Below are positions 17,817 through 26,727 of a stretch of DNA of 53,249 bases, piece by piece. Every line of letters starts with the position of its first letter. Positions within the stretch are counted from its first letter, which is position 1. This DNA is from Bacteroidota bacterium (lineage in GTDB: Bacteria; Bacteroidota; Rhodothermia; Rhodothermales; UBA10348). Under the pieces are notes generated by a model. It was not told the DNA's origin. It made no database searches and worked only from the letters and a program-made list of their open reading frames with translations. The translations under genes were made by a program, and so were the position numbers. Location: assembly GCA_027622005.1 (NCBI GenBank), contig JAQBZH010000018.1, positions 1-53,249 of the forward strand, given 5' to 3'.

Positions 17817-17940
17817 GCGTTTGGGAAGCGCTGCGTTTGGCCACGATTGAAGATGAGGTTCCCGAAGGGGTTCCCGAAGGAACTACCACTTCATCTTTGT
17901 CCGTGAACAAATTGGCCGTGTATAGACGACGTTCGTCTGG
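17809..17940 (-). pseudogene. Integrase C-terminal remnant at the left island end
   Basis: The minus strand reads PDERRLYTANLFTDKDEVV then PSGTPSGTSSSIVAKRSAS, nearly the same as the C-terminal extension of the integrase remnant at 40419-40925 (about 85-90 percent DNA identity over ~130 bp). Catalytic domain sequence is missing: the homology stops at 17940, where IS3-like sequence begins. It reads toward the tRNA, like the copy at the right end. Confidence 0.82.
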
Positions 17941-18063
17941 TGAAGCTACTTCACCTCGTGCTCAAGCACTTTAATCCGATCCTTCTCGGATGTTGTCACA
18001 CCATGTTCTTGCTTCATGTGCATGATCAAGGTCTTCTTTTCGTCAGGGCCTAGAGCATTTTTT
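17931..18063 (-). pseudogene. IS3-family OrfA transposase fragment
   Basis: The minus-strand frame reads DEKKTLIMHMKQEHG then VTTSEKDRIKVLEHEVK, a TAG at 17946-17948, then LHQTN. GVTTSEKDRIK followed by a leucine-zipper-like segment is typical of the C-terminal part of IS3 OrfA proteins, where EVxELxxAN is expected, so the TAG looks like a nonsense change. No terminal repeats or orfB found. A 45-residue scrap only. Confidence 0.55.
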
Positions 18064-18123
18064 CGACGGCGTCTTTAAAAGCGTGGTGAATCAGTGAAGC
18101 AACGTTTTACACGTGGAAGGAAA

Positions 18124-18357
18124 GGTATGGCGGACAACAATTCAGGCACGTTCCCGATCCAAAGCGAGCGATTCTATCATGGCCTCAAGGGTAATGGCGC
18201 GACGGTCAAGTTCGTGATGTTACCGCACGAAAGTCACGGGTATCGCGCGAAAGAGTCCATTTTGCACATGATGTGGGAAACGGCCAATTGGCTGGATACG
18301 TACGTCTAGAATGTGACGCCACGCGGTTTGGAAGTAGATGGTCCGACGGGGGACTAA
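18124..18357 (+). pseudogene. Decayed C-terminal fragment of an S9 peptidase
   Basis: Homologous to the last ~77 codons of the S9 peptidase at 2-589 (GMADNN-GTFP-QSERFY... to GPTGD). The Asp and His catalytic segments survive. The nucleophile and everything upstream are gone. A lysine codon has become TAG at 18307-18309, yet homology continues to the matching TAA at 18355-18357. The divergence (~75 percent) argues for an old paralogue, not a fresh duplication. Confidence 0.88.
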
Positions 18358-18522
18358 GCAAACCAGCCATGGAACGACTACGTTCTCCCGTAGGAGAGCG
18401 CCATCAGGCTGTTCAACATTCGCCTGTGCAAGAGAGGATCGGCGAAACAGTGTTGTTAGCTGTTCGATTGGTCTATCAACTGCTTGCGATTTGAACGCTG
18501 CACAGGTCTCGTAGTACCCCGG

Positions 18523-19287
18523 CTAAACACAGATCACTTCGATTCCGCTGTCCTCGAGCAAGCGGACCGTTTCTTTAGGGGCCTGATCGTCCGTGATAAT
18601 CTTGTCGATTCGGTCCGTAGCGCAAATCTTGCTGAATCCCCGGACACCCAGTTTAGAGTGGTCAGTCACTACGATTACTTCTTGGGCTGCCGCAATCATG
18701 CACTGATTCAGGTGGGCCTCAAGTGGACTTGATGTGGATAGACCATGGTATACATCTAAGCCGTCTACACCCAAGAAAAGTTTTCGACAGGACATGGCAT
18801 TCATCATGGTTGCTGCGCTCGCCCCAACAACGGATGTCGAGGTGGCTCGAACCATACCCCCTAATTGAATAAGCTCGACACCGGGCCGGTCCACAAGTTC
18901 AAGAGCAGCATGAACACAGGCGGTTACGGCCGTAACTGTAGCATTATGCGAGATATGCCGCGAGACTTCAAGGACTGTAGTGCCTGATGCAAGAATAACG
19001 GAGTCATTCTTTTCAATCAACTCGGCGGCTGTCCGACCGATGCGCCTTTTCTCTTCTGAATATCGTTTTGCCTTTTCAGAGATGGGGCGATCATACAGTA
19101 GGTGGCTCTGGGGGTTGGCGCCACCATGAGTTCGATGAAGGAGATCTCGGTCTTCAAGACTTCTGAGGTCCCTTCTTACTGTAGCCCCGGATACACTGAG
19201 TTCTTGTTGGAGGTCGTGAACATTTACAAATCCTCGCTGCCTTAACGTTTTGAGAATATGATTGTGACGTTCTGCTGGACTTTGCAT
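18523..19287 (-). CDS. glpR: DeoR/GlpR-family transcriptional repressor
   Basis: 254 residues. The DeoR-type HTH lies at ~5-55 (HDLQQELSVSGATVRRDLRSLEDRDLLHRTHGGA). The sugar-phosphate-isomerase-like sensor domain is at ~75-235 (SVILASGTTVLEV, KLFLGVDGL, VVTDHSKLG). GlpR members release DNA on binding glycerol-3-phosphate. It is divergent from the TonB-receptor/glp run across 299 bp and is the only regulator in the island, so it very likely controls that run. The GlpR specificity is inferred from context; fold and family are clear. Confidence 0.85.
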   Translation of the reverse strand: MQSPAERHNHILKTLRQRGFVNVHDLQQELSVSGATVRRDLRSLEDRDLLHRTHGGANPQSHLLYDRPISEKAKRYSEEKRRIGRTAAELIEKNDSVILASGTTVLEVSRHISHNATVTAVTACVHAALELVDRPGVELIQLGGMVRATSTSVVGASAATMMNAMSCRKLFLGVDGLDVYHGLSTSSPLEAHLNQCMIAAAQEVIVVTDHSKLGVRGFSKICATDRIDKIITDDQAPKETVRLLEDSGIEVICV

Positions 19288-19344
19288 GACTGCTGTTGTT
19301 CGTATGAGCGTAGGGGGGTTCTAATAAGAGCCTTTTATAGCTAT

Positions 19345-19429
19345 ATACGATTTAAAACGATCACAAACAGTCAGTGAGTGATTTTTTTAGCTGCTTACTT
19401 GCTTGTAGTTGATTCCGTGTGTATCGTAT
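19345..19429. promoter_or_regulatory. Candidate GlpR operator region between glpR and the TonB receptor
   Basis: The 299-bp divergent spacer (19288-19586) is AT-rich. It contains ATACGAT at 19345-19351 with AACGAT close behind (19356-19361), and the inverted ATCGTAT at 19423-19429. Spaced ACGAT half-sites would suit a DeoR-type repressor that loops or binds several sites. No convincing -35/-10 pair was found. Confidence 0.3.
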
Positions 19430-19579
19430 TTAGCACCTGTGAGTCGGGGCATGATAGCCATTGTGCAACGTCGCCTCAGGGTCAGTGTAGGTGTGTAACC
19501 GATCGATGTGTTTCAGTTGCGCTTACTTTGTCATCGTCCCATTAAAGGGGAGGTGACCGGTCCTGTAATATTTAGTTAT

Positions 19580-19627
19580 CAAGTTCATGCGCGGAATGAT
19601 TCACAAGTTCATGCGCGGAATGATCCA
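19580..19627 (+). repeat. 24-bp tandem duplication across the TonB-receptor start
   Basis: Units 19580-19603 and 19604-19627 differ only near the end. The duplication repeats ATGCGCGGAATGAT, giving two equivalent start regions (ATG 19587 and ATG 19611) in one frame. Confidence 0.85.
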
Positions 19628-22358
19628 ATTTACCTTTGCCCTGGTTGTTGCCAGTATTTGTCAGGGTATTTTGAGCAGTCCGTCACAAGCAACTACTTCA
19701 GATGAATATGTTGCGGGGAAAATAGCGGGACGGGTCGTCGAGGCGGAAACCGGAGACCCTCTGATCGGAGCAACCGTATATATAGAGGAAATTAGTCAGG
19801 GAGCAGTCGTCGCTCCGGACGGTAGCTATGCCATCATAAACGTCGCTCCTGGAGTCTATACGGTCAGGGCTTCAATGATTGGTTTCGGAACTGTTCGCCA
19901 GGGCGAAGTCAGGGTTTCTATTGATCGGACTACGCGAGTGGACTTTGAGCTGTCAGTCGAAGTCATTCAAGGCGAAGAAATTTTCATAACAGCGACACGT
20001 CCAATCATCGAAGTTGATCGCACGACTTCGGCCTCGTACGTGGATTCCGAATCGATCGCAAATTTGCCCGTCCAAGAGTTTTCTGATCTTCTCCAGCTGC
20101 AATCTGGTCTGACCTACGATTCTCAGGGCCGACTTCACATGCGTGGCGGTCGTTCCGGTGAGGTGGCTTACTTGGTTGACGGTATTCCCGTGACCAACCA
20201 ATACAGTGGGGGGTCTAAGATTGAGATAGAGAATAACTGGATCCAGGAGCTACAAGTCATCAGCGGGGTTTTTAATGCGGAGTATGGGCAGGCGCAATCG
20301 GGTATCATAAATATTGTTACAAAGACAGGTTCAATTGATCGTTTTTCAGGTGATGTGGGGCTCTATGGTGGATCCTATCTGACCCCAAACACAGAAATTT
20401 TCGTTGGAGAGGACAGTCCGTCGTTGGACGAGTACAATCTTCAAGGCAGTCTTCAGGGGCCGATTCGGTTTCTGCGCGATGGTTCCTTCTTTTCGAATAT
20501 CCGCTATACAGATAATGCGGGTTGGTTGAACGGAGAACAACGTTTTTTAATATCCGATACGGTACCTATTCAGTCCTACATTCAGGAAGCTCAGCAAACG
20601 GCTTCCGATATTGATAACCTAGTCGGTATTCCGATTCCGGATTCTTTACTGTCCGGAGATCGATCGCTGGTATCGATGAATCCCAAGAAGCGTTTATCTC
20701 TGCATGGCCGTCTCTCTTTTCGCCTTTCTTCGATGCTGACAGCAAGCTACGCAGCTTTCTACAACGACGAGGAACGCATGTCGTACCAGGATTACAGACG
20801 GTATGCCCCGGACGGGTTGCCCGTGACGACGGAGCGCGGCATTAATCACTTGCTTTCGTTTACGCTGACCCCGGATTCACGCTCTTATCTGCGCTTGGGC
20901 ATTTCCTATCAGGACAACCAGGTTCGCAGTCGACTTTTCAAGGATCCGTTGGATTCTCGCTATCAGGGGACTCCCTTTTCTTCTAACGGATTTGCCTTTG
21001 GAGGAACCAGTAATGGGAGATCTGAAGCCTCCAATTCAACATTTTTGGTTAAGCTGCAAGCTGAGCGCCAGGTGAATAAGAGTAATTTGGTCAAGGCTGG
21101 CATAGAGTGGCAAAGACATCGTGTGGAAGAGGCATCCCAGACTACTATTTCGGATGGTCCTGTATATTTCGATCCATCTCAGCGTATTCCAGCGGGCAAT
21201 ACGGCTGGTAACGATCAGTACACAAGAGAGCCCTGGGAAGTCGTGTTGTTCGCGCAAGACAAGTTGGAGATAGACGAACTCGTATTGAACGTTGGTGTGC
21301 GTTTTGACCTGTGGGAGCCTAATGCACCAGTACCTGATGACCTTCAAGCCGTAACCAACCCAGAAGACGGTATTCGTTTGGCAACCGGTTTTGTGGATGC
21401 CAAGCGATCGATGCAGCTCAGTCCGCGTGTCGGTCTCGCTTTCCCTATTTCCTCGCGAGGTGTTCTGCATGTTTCCTATGGTCGGTTCTTTCAGGTCCCT
21501 CGATTCTCCTACATTTTTACCAACTCCGAATTTGAAGTTGAACTCGGAGATTTGGAGACCATTATGGGTAACGCAGATCTCAAGCCCGAGCGTACGACGG
21601 CGTATGAATTGGGTTTGCAATACGCGTTAACATCGTCATGGAAGGTAGAAGCGACGATCTACTATAAGGATATCAAGAACCTGCTTGGGCAGGAGATCAT
21701 CAATACAGTCGACAAAAAAGTCTACGCGCGATATATCAACAGGGATTACGGTAACACGAGAGGCTTTGCCTTTTCCTTGCTGCGTCAATTTGCTGATCAA
21801 TTCGGCTTGACGATTGATTATACCTATCAGGTCGCTAGGGGCAATGCTTCGGACCCGAACGCGGTCTTTTTCAATAACCAGACGAAGCCGCCCATAGAGC
21901 CGGAGAAGCAGGTTATTCCTTTGAACTGGGACCAACGGCATTCTCTAAATGGATCCGTGATCATGGGGGATCCAAGTGGATTTACGTTGAGCATAATAGG
22001 ACGCTTCTCGACGGGCCAGCCCTACACGCCGTCAAATCCAGGAAGTCAGCTTTCGTCTCAGCTTGCCAATAGCGAATCCAAGCCAATTCGTATGAACCTG
22101 GACATCAACCTATCAAAACGTATCCAGATTGCGGGTCTTGAGACGCGTCTCTATGTGAAAGGGTTCAATGTTCTTGATCGCTTGAACGCTAAATCGGTTT
22201 ATTCCAGTACAGGGAATGCATTCCACCCCTATCGAACGCTTGGCGAGGCCGAGGTGCTAGCTCAGAATCCGAACTTCACTGTTGGAGAAGTTGATTTACG
22301 ACCAGATTTCTTCGACCCACCCCGCCGCATCATTTTTGGCCTAGATATTCGCTTTTGA
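19587..22358 (+). CDS. TonB-dependent outer-membrane receptor
   Basis: 923 residues: signal peptide, carboxypeptidase-regulatory-like beta domain (~47-125, GRVVEAETGDPLIGATVYIEE), plug domain (~130-245, with the RGGRSGEVAYLVDGIPV motif and INIVTKTGS) and a beta barrel ending in Phe (FGLDIRF). It takes up large or scarce substrates using TonB energy. No SusD partner follows, unlike glycan loci. The next ATG overlaps its stop by one base, so it heads the operon. The start could be 19587 or 19611 because of the 24-bp duplication. Substrate is inferred from context to be a glycerol-phosphate compound. Confidence 0.9.
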   Translation: MRGMIHKFMRGMIQFTFALVVASICQGILSSPSQATTSDEYVAGKIAGRVVEAETGDPLIGATVYIEEISQGAVVAPDGSYAIINVAPGVYTVRASMIGFGTVRQGEVRVSIDRTTRVDFELSVEVIQGEEIFITATRPIIEVDRTTSASYVDSESIANLPVQEFSDLLQLQSGLTYDSQGRLHMRGGRSGEVAYLVDGIPVTNQYSGGSKIEIENNWIQELQVISGVFNAEYGQAQSGIINIVTKTGSIDRFSGDVGLYGGSYLTPNTEIFVGEDSPSLDEYNLQGSLQGPIRFLRDGSFFSNIRYTDNAGWLNGEQRFLISDTVPIQSYIQEAQQTASDIDNLVGIPIPDSLLSGDRSLVSMNPKKRLSLHGRLSFRLSSMLTASYAAFYNDEERMSYQDYRRYAPDGLPVTTERGINHLLSFTLTPDSRSYLRLGISYQDNQVRSRLFKDPLDSRYQGTPFSSNGFAFGGTSNGRSEASNSTFLVKLQAERQVNKSNLVKAGIEWQRHRVEEASQTTISDGPVYFDPSQRIPAGNTAGNDQYTREPWEVVLFAQDKLEIDELVLNVGVRFDLWEPNAPVPDDLQAVTNPEDGIRLATGFVDAKRSMQLSPRVGLAFPISSRGVLHVSYGRFFQVPRFSYIFTNSEFEVELGDLETIMGNADLKPERTTAYELGLQYALTSSWKVEATIYYKDIKNLLGQEIINTVDKKVYARYINRDYGNTRGFAFSLLRQFADQFGLTIDYTYQVARGNASDPNAVFFNNQTKPPIEPEKQVIPLNWDQRHSLNGSVIMGDPSGFTLSIIGRFSTGQPYTPSNPGSQLSSQLANSESKPIRMNLDINLSKRIQIAGLETRLYVKGFNVLDRLNAKSVYSSTGNAFHPYRTLGEAEVLAQNPNFTVGEVDLRPDFFDPPRRIIFGLDIRF

Positions 22359-25300
22359 TGATGTGCAACAAAGAAATAGCGAAAGACATGTCGAGCGAAA
22401 TGATGTCAGCATCCGCGGCAAAGAACGGGTACCTAAGACTAGGTCTCTGGGGTGCTCTGCTATTGCTGCTTAGCCTATGTATTCCGCAATCGGTCGCGGC
22501 TCAAGATCGAGCAGCGGCAGGAAGAGAATTTCGTCGAACGGGAATTCATGACGGCAACCTAGTTTTTACTCGCTATTCGAACTACGGCAACCTGGGGAGT
22601 CGATTTGAGCCACCCAAGATGGAGTGGCCGAAGGGATCGGGCCAATGGTATGGGTTTGAGTTCTTGATGATGGCAGGTGCCGAAGTTCAGGATACGCAGG
22701 GCCGATACATGCGAATCGTTTCAGAGAACTACACCAATCCAGGCTCCTTCGACGTCAGTCCTGATGGCACCCATACCTATGGATGGGAGCCGTTGGCTGG
22801 CTATGTAAATCCAGGATCATTCAATGAACTGGAGTATCCAGCCATGAGTCATCTGGAAGATACATGGCCTGATCCTTGGCCATTGGACTATCCGGGTGAT
22901 CCCGGGGCCCGTGATGGGCTGTGGAATGGGGAGTTTGGGGCTTTTGTTCGTGCTGATCAAGAGTCTTACTACGTCATGGACGATCGCAATAATGACGAGT
23001 TCGATTACTTTCCATTTACAGGCAGTGCAGCTGACTCCTCTGATTATCCCACGGGTCGTCGAGGGATTGGCTTGCAGGTCGGCGTTCGAGGGTATCAATG
23101 GGTAAACGTGCAGGCAGAGGATATCCTGATTGTCCGGTACGATATCGAAAATGTTAGCGACAAGGATTTGACGAAAGTCGTATTCGGAATGTATGTGGAC
23201 CCTGCTGTAGGAGGTCAAGGTGACTCTGTGGACGATTTCGCAGATTTCGAGCGCCAGGATGATATCGTTTACATGTGGGATCGAGATGGTATAGACAATC
23301 GTGGTCGTCCAGGTGTGGGATATTTTGGTTTCGCTTTTCTGGAAAGCCCGGGAGACCCGCTTGACGGCGAAGACAATGACCAAAACGGAATTTCAGACGA
23401 GGTGCAGGACGACGAGGCAGGTATTCGCATTGAAGGTCAGGAAGCCATTCTGGCAGAATTGTCATCACGGTATCTCATGACCGACTTTGAAAGCTATTTT
23501 GGTAGTCCGACACTTCTTCCTGCCTTGGAATTCGGCGTATGGTGGACGGGTGACGAGGATGTTGATTGGGTGCCATTTAATGACCTGAATGGTGATGGAT
23601 TGGGACAAGTTGGTGAGTCACTTCTTGACGACAAAGGGTCTGATGGTCTCGGGCCTGATGATGATGGATACCCAGGACCCGACTCGGATGGTACCGAGGA
23701 TAATGGCCGTCCGGATCAAGGCGAACCTAACTTTGGCAAAACCGATAATGATGAGTCCGACCAGATTGGATTGACTAGCTATGTTCTTCGTCCGGCGGGT
23801 AATGTGAGCGACGACGAGCGGACCTGGCTCGAAATGGAGCCCAATAGATTCGGTGGCGAGATGCCCAGTAATCTGGCCTTCATATATGGGTCAGGATATT
23901 TTTCTCTTCCGCGAGAAGCTACTCGAAAATTTGCTATTGCGTGCTTATTTGGACGCAACTTGGATGACATACTTCGCAATAAGCGAACGATGCAGAAGAT
24001 TTATGATGCGGATTATTCTTTCGCGAAGCCGCCGAACAAGTCTCGACTCACGGCGGTCCAGGGTGATCAATCTGCTGTTTTGATGTGGGACAATGTGGCC
24101 GAGTTTTCTAGGGATCCGATTTATGGAACAGATTTCGAAGGGTACATGATCTATCGGGCTACAGATCCATCCTTCAATTCCATCAAGACGATTACCGATG
24201 CATTTGGGAACCCAATTCTTTGGCAGTCCATCGCCCAATTCGATCTAGACAATGGGCTGAATGGTCCACACCCCGTTCAGATCGGGGAGACAGGGGCCGT
24301 GTTCAATACCGGTAAAGACTCAGGTCTTCGTTACTACTATAAAGACACAGGACTGGATAATGGAAGGTCCTATTACTACGCGCTCGTGCCTTACGATGCA
24401 GGATATGACATAGACTTTTTTGACCGGGGCATTTCCACTCGTGATAAGCTTACCCCGATCTCGCCGAGCGAGGCCTCTAAAATAATTCAAACGGATCTGA
24501 TCGGAAACGTCACGTTTGTTGATCGAAATACAGCAGTAGTTGTACCCAATGCACCCGCAGCCGGCGTTCTCATCGGAGGATTGGATGGCGAAATAATACA
24601 TGAAGGTCCAGGGACGGGAATCATCGAAGTCGAGGTTGTGGTTCCAGATAGTCTAGAGCAGGGAGCGCAGTTCAGGGTCTCATTCACGGATACAACAAAA
24701 GCCTTGCTCACTAAGGGAATCCGAATCGATGAAACTCTCAGTAACAGATTGGTCTATGAGGCAGCTGCCTTCGATAGCGTTGATCTCTCTCGCAGAATAC
24801 TTTCGGGATTGAATTTCACGGTTTACACTCCTCCGCAGCCCGAACCACTCACCTATGGATGGACGGATGGCAATTCTAATCTACGTGCATCAATCGATAT
24901 CGTTGAGTCAGGTCGATCGGTGCGTGTGCCCGATGATATCGAGATCAGAATGGGCGCCCCGGGGGTTGATTCATCTTTCGTGCAATTCGCCTTTGAACAA
25001 CGTACGCCAGTAGATTTTCAGATATTCGGTGTAAACTCAGGACTCAAGTATCTATTTATACTCGATGAAACGGGTACGCCTGATGGGCGACTGAGCGCCG
25101 GAGATATCGTTACACTCGTGTTCGATCCCGTTGGATTCCGCTTCAACCTGGGCTGGCGCTTCACATTTAGTGGACCCGACGGTGAAAGTCCCCGGCTTCC
25201 TGAACCGGGAGATGTCTACCGTTTGGATGTCAGCAAACCATTTTCATCATTGGATACGATAACCTTTGCTACTCAAGAGACTCGTTATGAGAGTGAAAAA

Positions 25301-25627
25301 GCAGCAAACGACCTATCCAATATCTATGTAGTACCTGATCCCTACGTGGCCAGCGCATCGTGGGAACGCCCGCTCTTCAACGCAACTGGTCGGGGTGAAC
25401 GTCGCATCGACTTCGTTAACCTGCCACCAGAATGCACGATTCGAATTTTTAATACCGCGGGTAAACTGGTTCAAGTATTGAATCACGACTCCGTATTCGA
25501 AAATGGATCCGAAAGTTGGGATCTGGTCTCCAAAGATGGACTGACGGTGGCCTTCGGTGTGTATTTCTTCCACGTTGAGACACCGGATGCAGGAGAAGCA
25601 ACGGGCAAATTCACCCTAATCAAATGA
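22358..25627 (+). CDS. Large exported protein with FN3-like and sorting domains, unknown function
   Basis: 1089 residues from ATG 22358 (overlapping the receptor stop by 1 nt). A TTG just before is less likely, and Met codons to ~22388 could also serve. The signal peptide ends near SVAAQD. Residues ~230-470 are rich in Asp/Asn/Gly (DNDQNGISDEVQDDE, DLNGDGLGQ, DDDGYPGPDSDG), which suggests calcium binding. A fibronectin-III-like domain follows (~550-680). The C-terminus (NLPPECTIRIFNTAGKL ... FGVYFFHVET...KFTLIK) matches the type IX sorting-domain pattern. Proteins of this shape often sit after TonB receptors in this lineage. I cannot assign an activity. Confidence 0.8.
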   Translation: MMCNKEIAKDMSSEMMSASAAKNGYLRLGLWGALLLLLSLCIPQSVAAQDRAAAGREFRRTGIHDGNLVFTRYSNYGNLGSRFEPPKMEWPKGSGQWYGFEFLMMAGAEVQDTQGRYMRIVSENYTNPGSFDVSPDGTHTYGWEPLAGYVNPGSFNELEYPAMSHLEDTWPDPWPLDYPGDPGARDGLWNGEFGAFVRADQESYYVMDDRNNDEFDYFPFTGSAADSSDYPTGRRGIGLQVGVRGYQWVNVQAEDILIVRYDIENVSDKDLTKVVFGMYVDPAVGGQGDSVDDFADFERQDDIVYMWDRDGIDNRGRPGVGYFGFAFLESPGDPLDGEDNDQNGISDEVQDDEAGIRIEGQEAILAELSSRYLMTDFESYFGSPTLLPALEFGVWWTGDEDVDWVPFNDLNGDGLGQVGESLLDDKGSDGLGPDDDGYPGPDSDGTEDNGRPDQGEPNFGKTDNDESDQIGLTSYVLRPAGNVSDDERTWLEMEPNRFGGEMPSNLAFIYGSGYFSLPREATRKFAIACLFGRNLDDILRNKRTMQKIYDADYSFAKPPNKSRLTAVQGDQSAVLMWDNVAEFSRDPIYGTDFEGYMIYRATDPSFNSIKTITDAFGNPILWQSIAQFDLDNGLNGPHPVQIGETGAVFNTGKDSGLRYYYKDTGLDNGRSYYYALVPYDAGYDIDFFDRGISTRDKLTPISPSEASKIIQTDLIGNVTFVDRNTAVVVPNAPAAGVLIGGLDGEIIHEGPGTGIIEVEVVVPDSLEQGAQFRVSFTDTTKALLTKGIRIDETLSNRLVYEAAAFDSVDLSRRILSGLNFTVYTPPQPEPLTYGWTDGNSNLRASIDIVESGRSVRVPDDIEIRMGAPGVDSSFVQFAFEQRTPVDFQIFGVNSGLKYLFILDETGTPDGRLSAGDIVTLVFDPVGFRFNLGWRFTFSGPDGESPRLPEPGDVYRLDVSKPFSSLDTITFATQETRYESEKAANDLSNIYVVPDPYVASASWERPLFNATGRGERRIDFVNLPPECTIRIFNTAGKLVQVLNHDSVFENGSESWDLVSKDGLTVAFGVYFFHVETPDAGEATGKFTLIK

Positions 25628-26691
25628 CCTTTCGTAGATTAATACCTGTTGTATGTGCGCTGATTACGGTGTGTATGGTGGTACCCGCTGTACAGGCCCA
25701 AGAAGTAGATTCTCCGAACGACAATTTCGTTAAGGACGTATCGAATGCTGGAACGAGCGCCGCTGCCTTCCTTCAGATTGGTGTAGGTGCTCGCGCCATG
25801 GCGATGGGAAATGCCGGAACGACGTTGGCCCATGATGCCACTGCATTATTCTGGAACCCTGCAGCTGCAGCCAATCTACGTACGCAAGCTACATTCACTT
25901 TCGATCACACGGATTGGTTAGTCGATACCAATTTGGATTATGTTGGTATGGCGTTTCGGGTACCTGGCGTAGGAACGATTGGGTTGAGTGTGCTGGCCTT
26001 CGATGCGGTTGATAACCAGCCGGTTCGAACGATTTTACAACCGGAAGGAACTGGAGAATTCTACAGCGCTTCCGACGTGATGTTGGGAATGACTTATGCC
26101 ACCACCCTGACCGATAGGTTTTCAGCGGGCATAACGGGCAAATATATCCGAGAGACAGTGTGGAACGAGACCGCCAGAGCGCTGGCCGTGGATCTCGGCA
26201 TTTTATACCGAACTCGACTTGAGGGTTTTGTCTTAGCTGCAAGTATTCTCAATTTTGGGGGCAATATGCAGCTTGAAGGGCGGGATTTACGGCGCGCCTT
26301 TGATGATGACCCATCGAATTTTAGCAATAACCAATTGAACGTTAGTTTTGATACCGACAAGTTTTCTATTCCGCTTACGTTCAGATTTGGATTTGGCTAT
26401 GAAAAAAAGATATCTGATTATCACCGCGTGACACTTGTTGCGGATCTGACTAATCCGTCAGACAATAGTGAATCAGTGAATCTTGGATTTGAATACACTT
26501 TTGGTAACACCCTCTCCCTTCGGGGAGGCTACGCTGCACTATTTGAGCGCGATCGCGTCAGTGGGTTGTCGTTCGGTGTCGGCGTTAATCGCCGGCTATT
26601 GGGCCGCATTCGGGTCGTTGCCGAATACTCTTACGCTGACATGGGTTACTTGGGTAGTGCTCAGCGCTTCACGCTTGGCGTAGGTCGATGA
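25624..26691 (+). CDS. PorV/PorQ-family outer-membrane protein
   Basis: 355 residues with a signal peptide (cleaved near VQAQE) and the family N-terminal signature FLQIGVGARAMAMGNAGTTLAHDATALFWNPA. The rest is a predicted 14-strand barrel ending SAQRFTLGVGR. PorV is the type IX secretion shuttle protein that receives folded cargo after sorting-domain cleavage. Having one inside this operon, next to three proteins with sorting domains, suggests a dedicated delivery partner. The start overlaps the previous stop (ATGA). Confidence 0.87.
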   Translation: MTFRRLIPVVCALITVCMVVPAVQAQEVDSPNDNFVKDVSNAGTSAAAFLQIGVGARAMAMGNAGTTLAHDATALFWNPAAAANLRTQATFTFDHTDWLVDTNLDYVGMAFRVPGVGTIGLSVLAFDAVDNQPVRTILQPEGTGEFYSASDVMLGMTYATTLTDRFSAGITGKYIRETVWNETARALAVDLGILYRTRLEGFVLAASILNFGGNMQLEGRDLRRAFDDDPSNFSNNQLNVSFDTDKFSIPLTFRFGFGYEKKISDYHRVTLVADLTNPSDNSESVNLGFEYTFGNTLSLRGGYAALFERDRVSGLSFGVGVNRRLLGRIRVVAEYSYADMGYLGSAQRFTLGVGR

Positions 26692-26727
26692 CACTATGTT
26701 CTCCTTCATACACTAAAGAGAAAGACG

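Noticed and set aside
21036-21620. 194-codon minus-strand frame
   Set aside because: Antisense to the TonB receptor barrel; composition is that of a shadow frame.
22817-23383. 188-codon minus-strand frame
   Set aside because: Antisense to the Asp-rich part of the 1089-residue protein; codon bias explains its openness.
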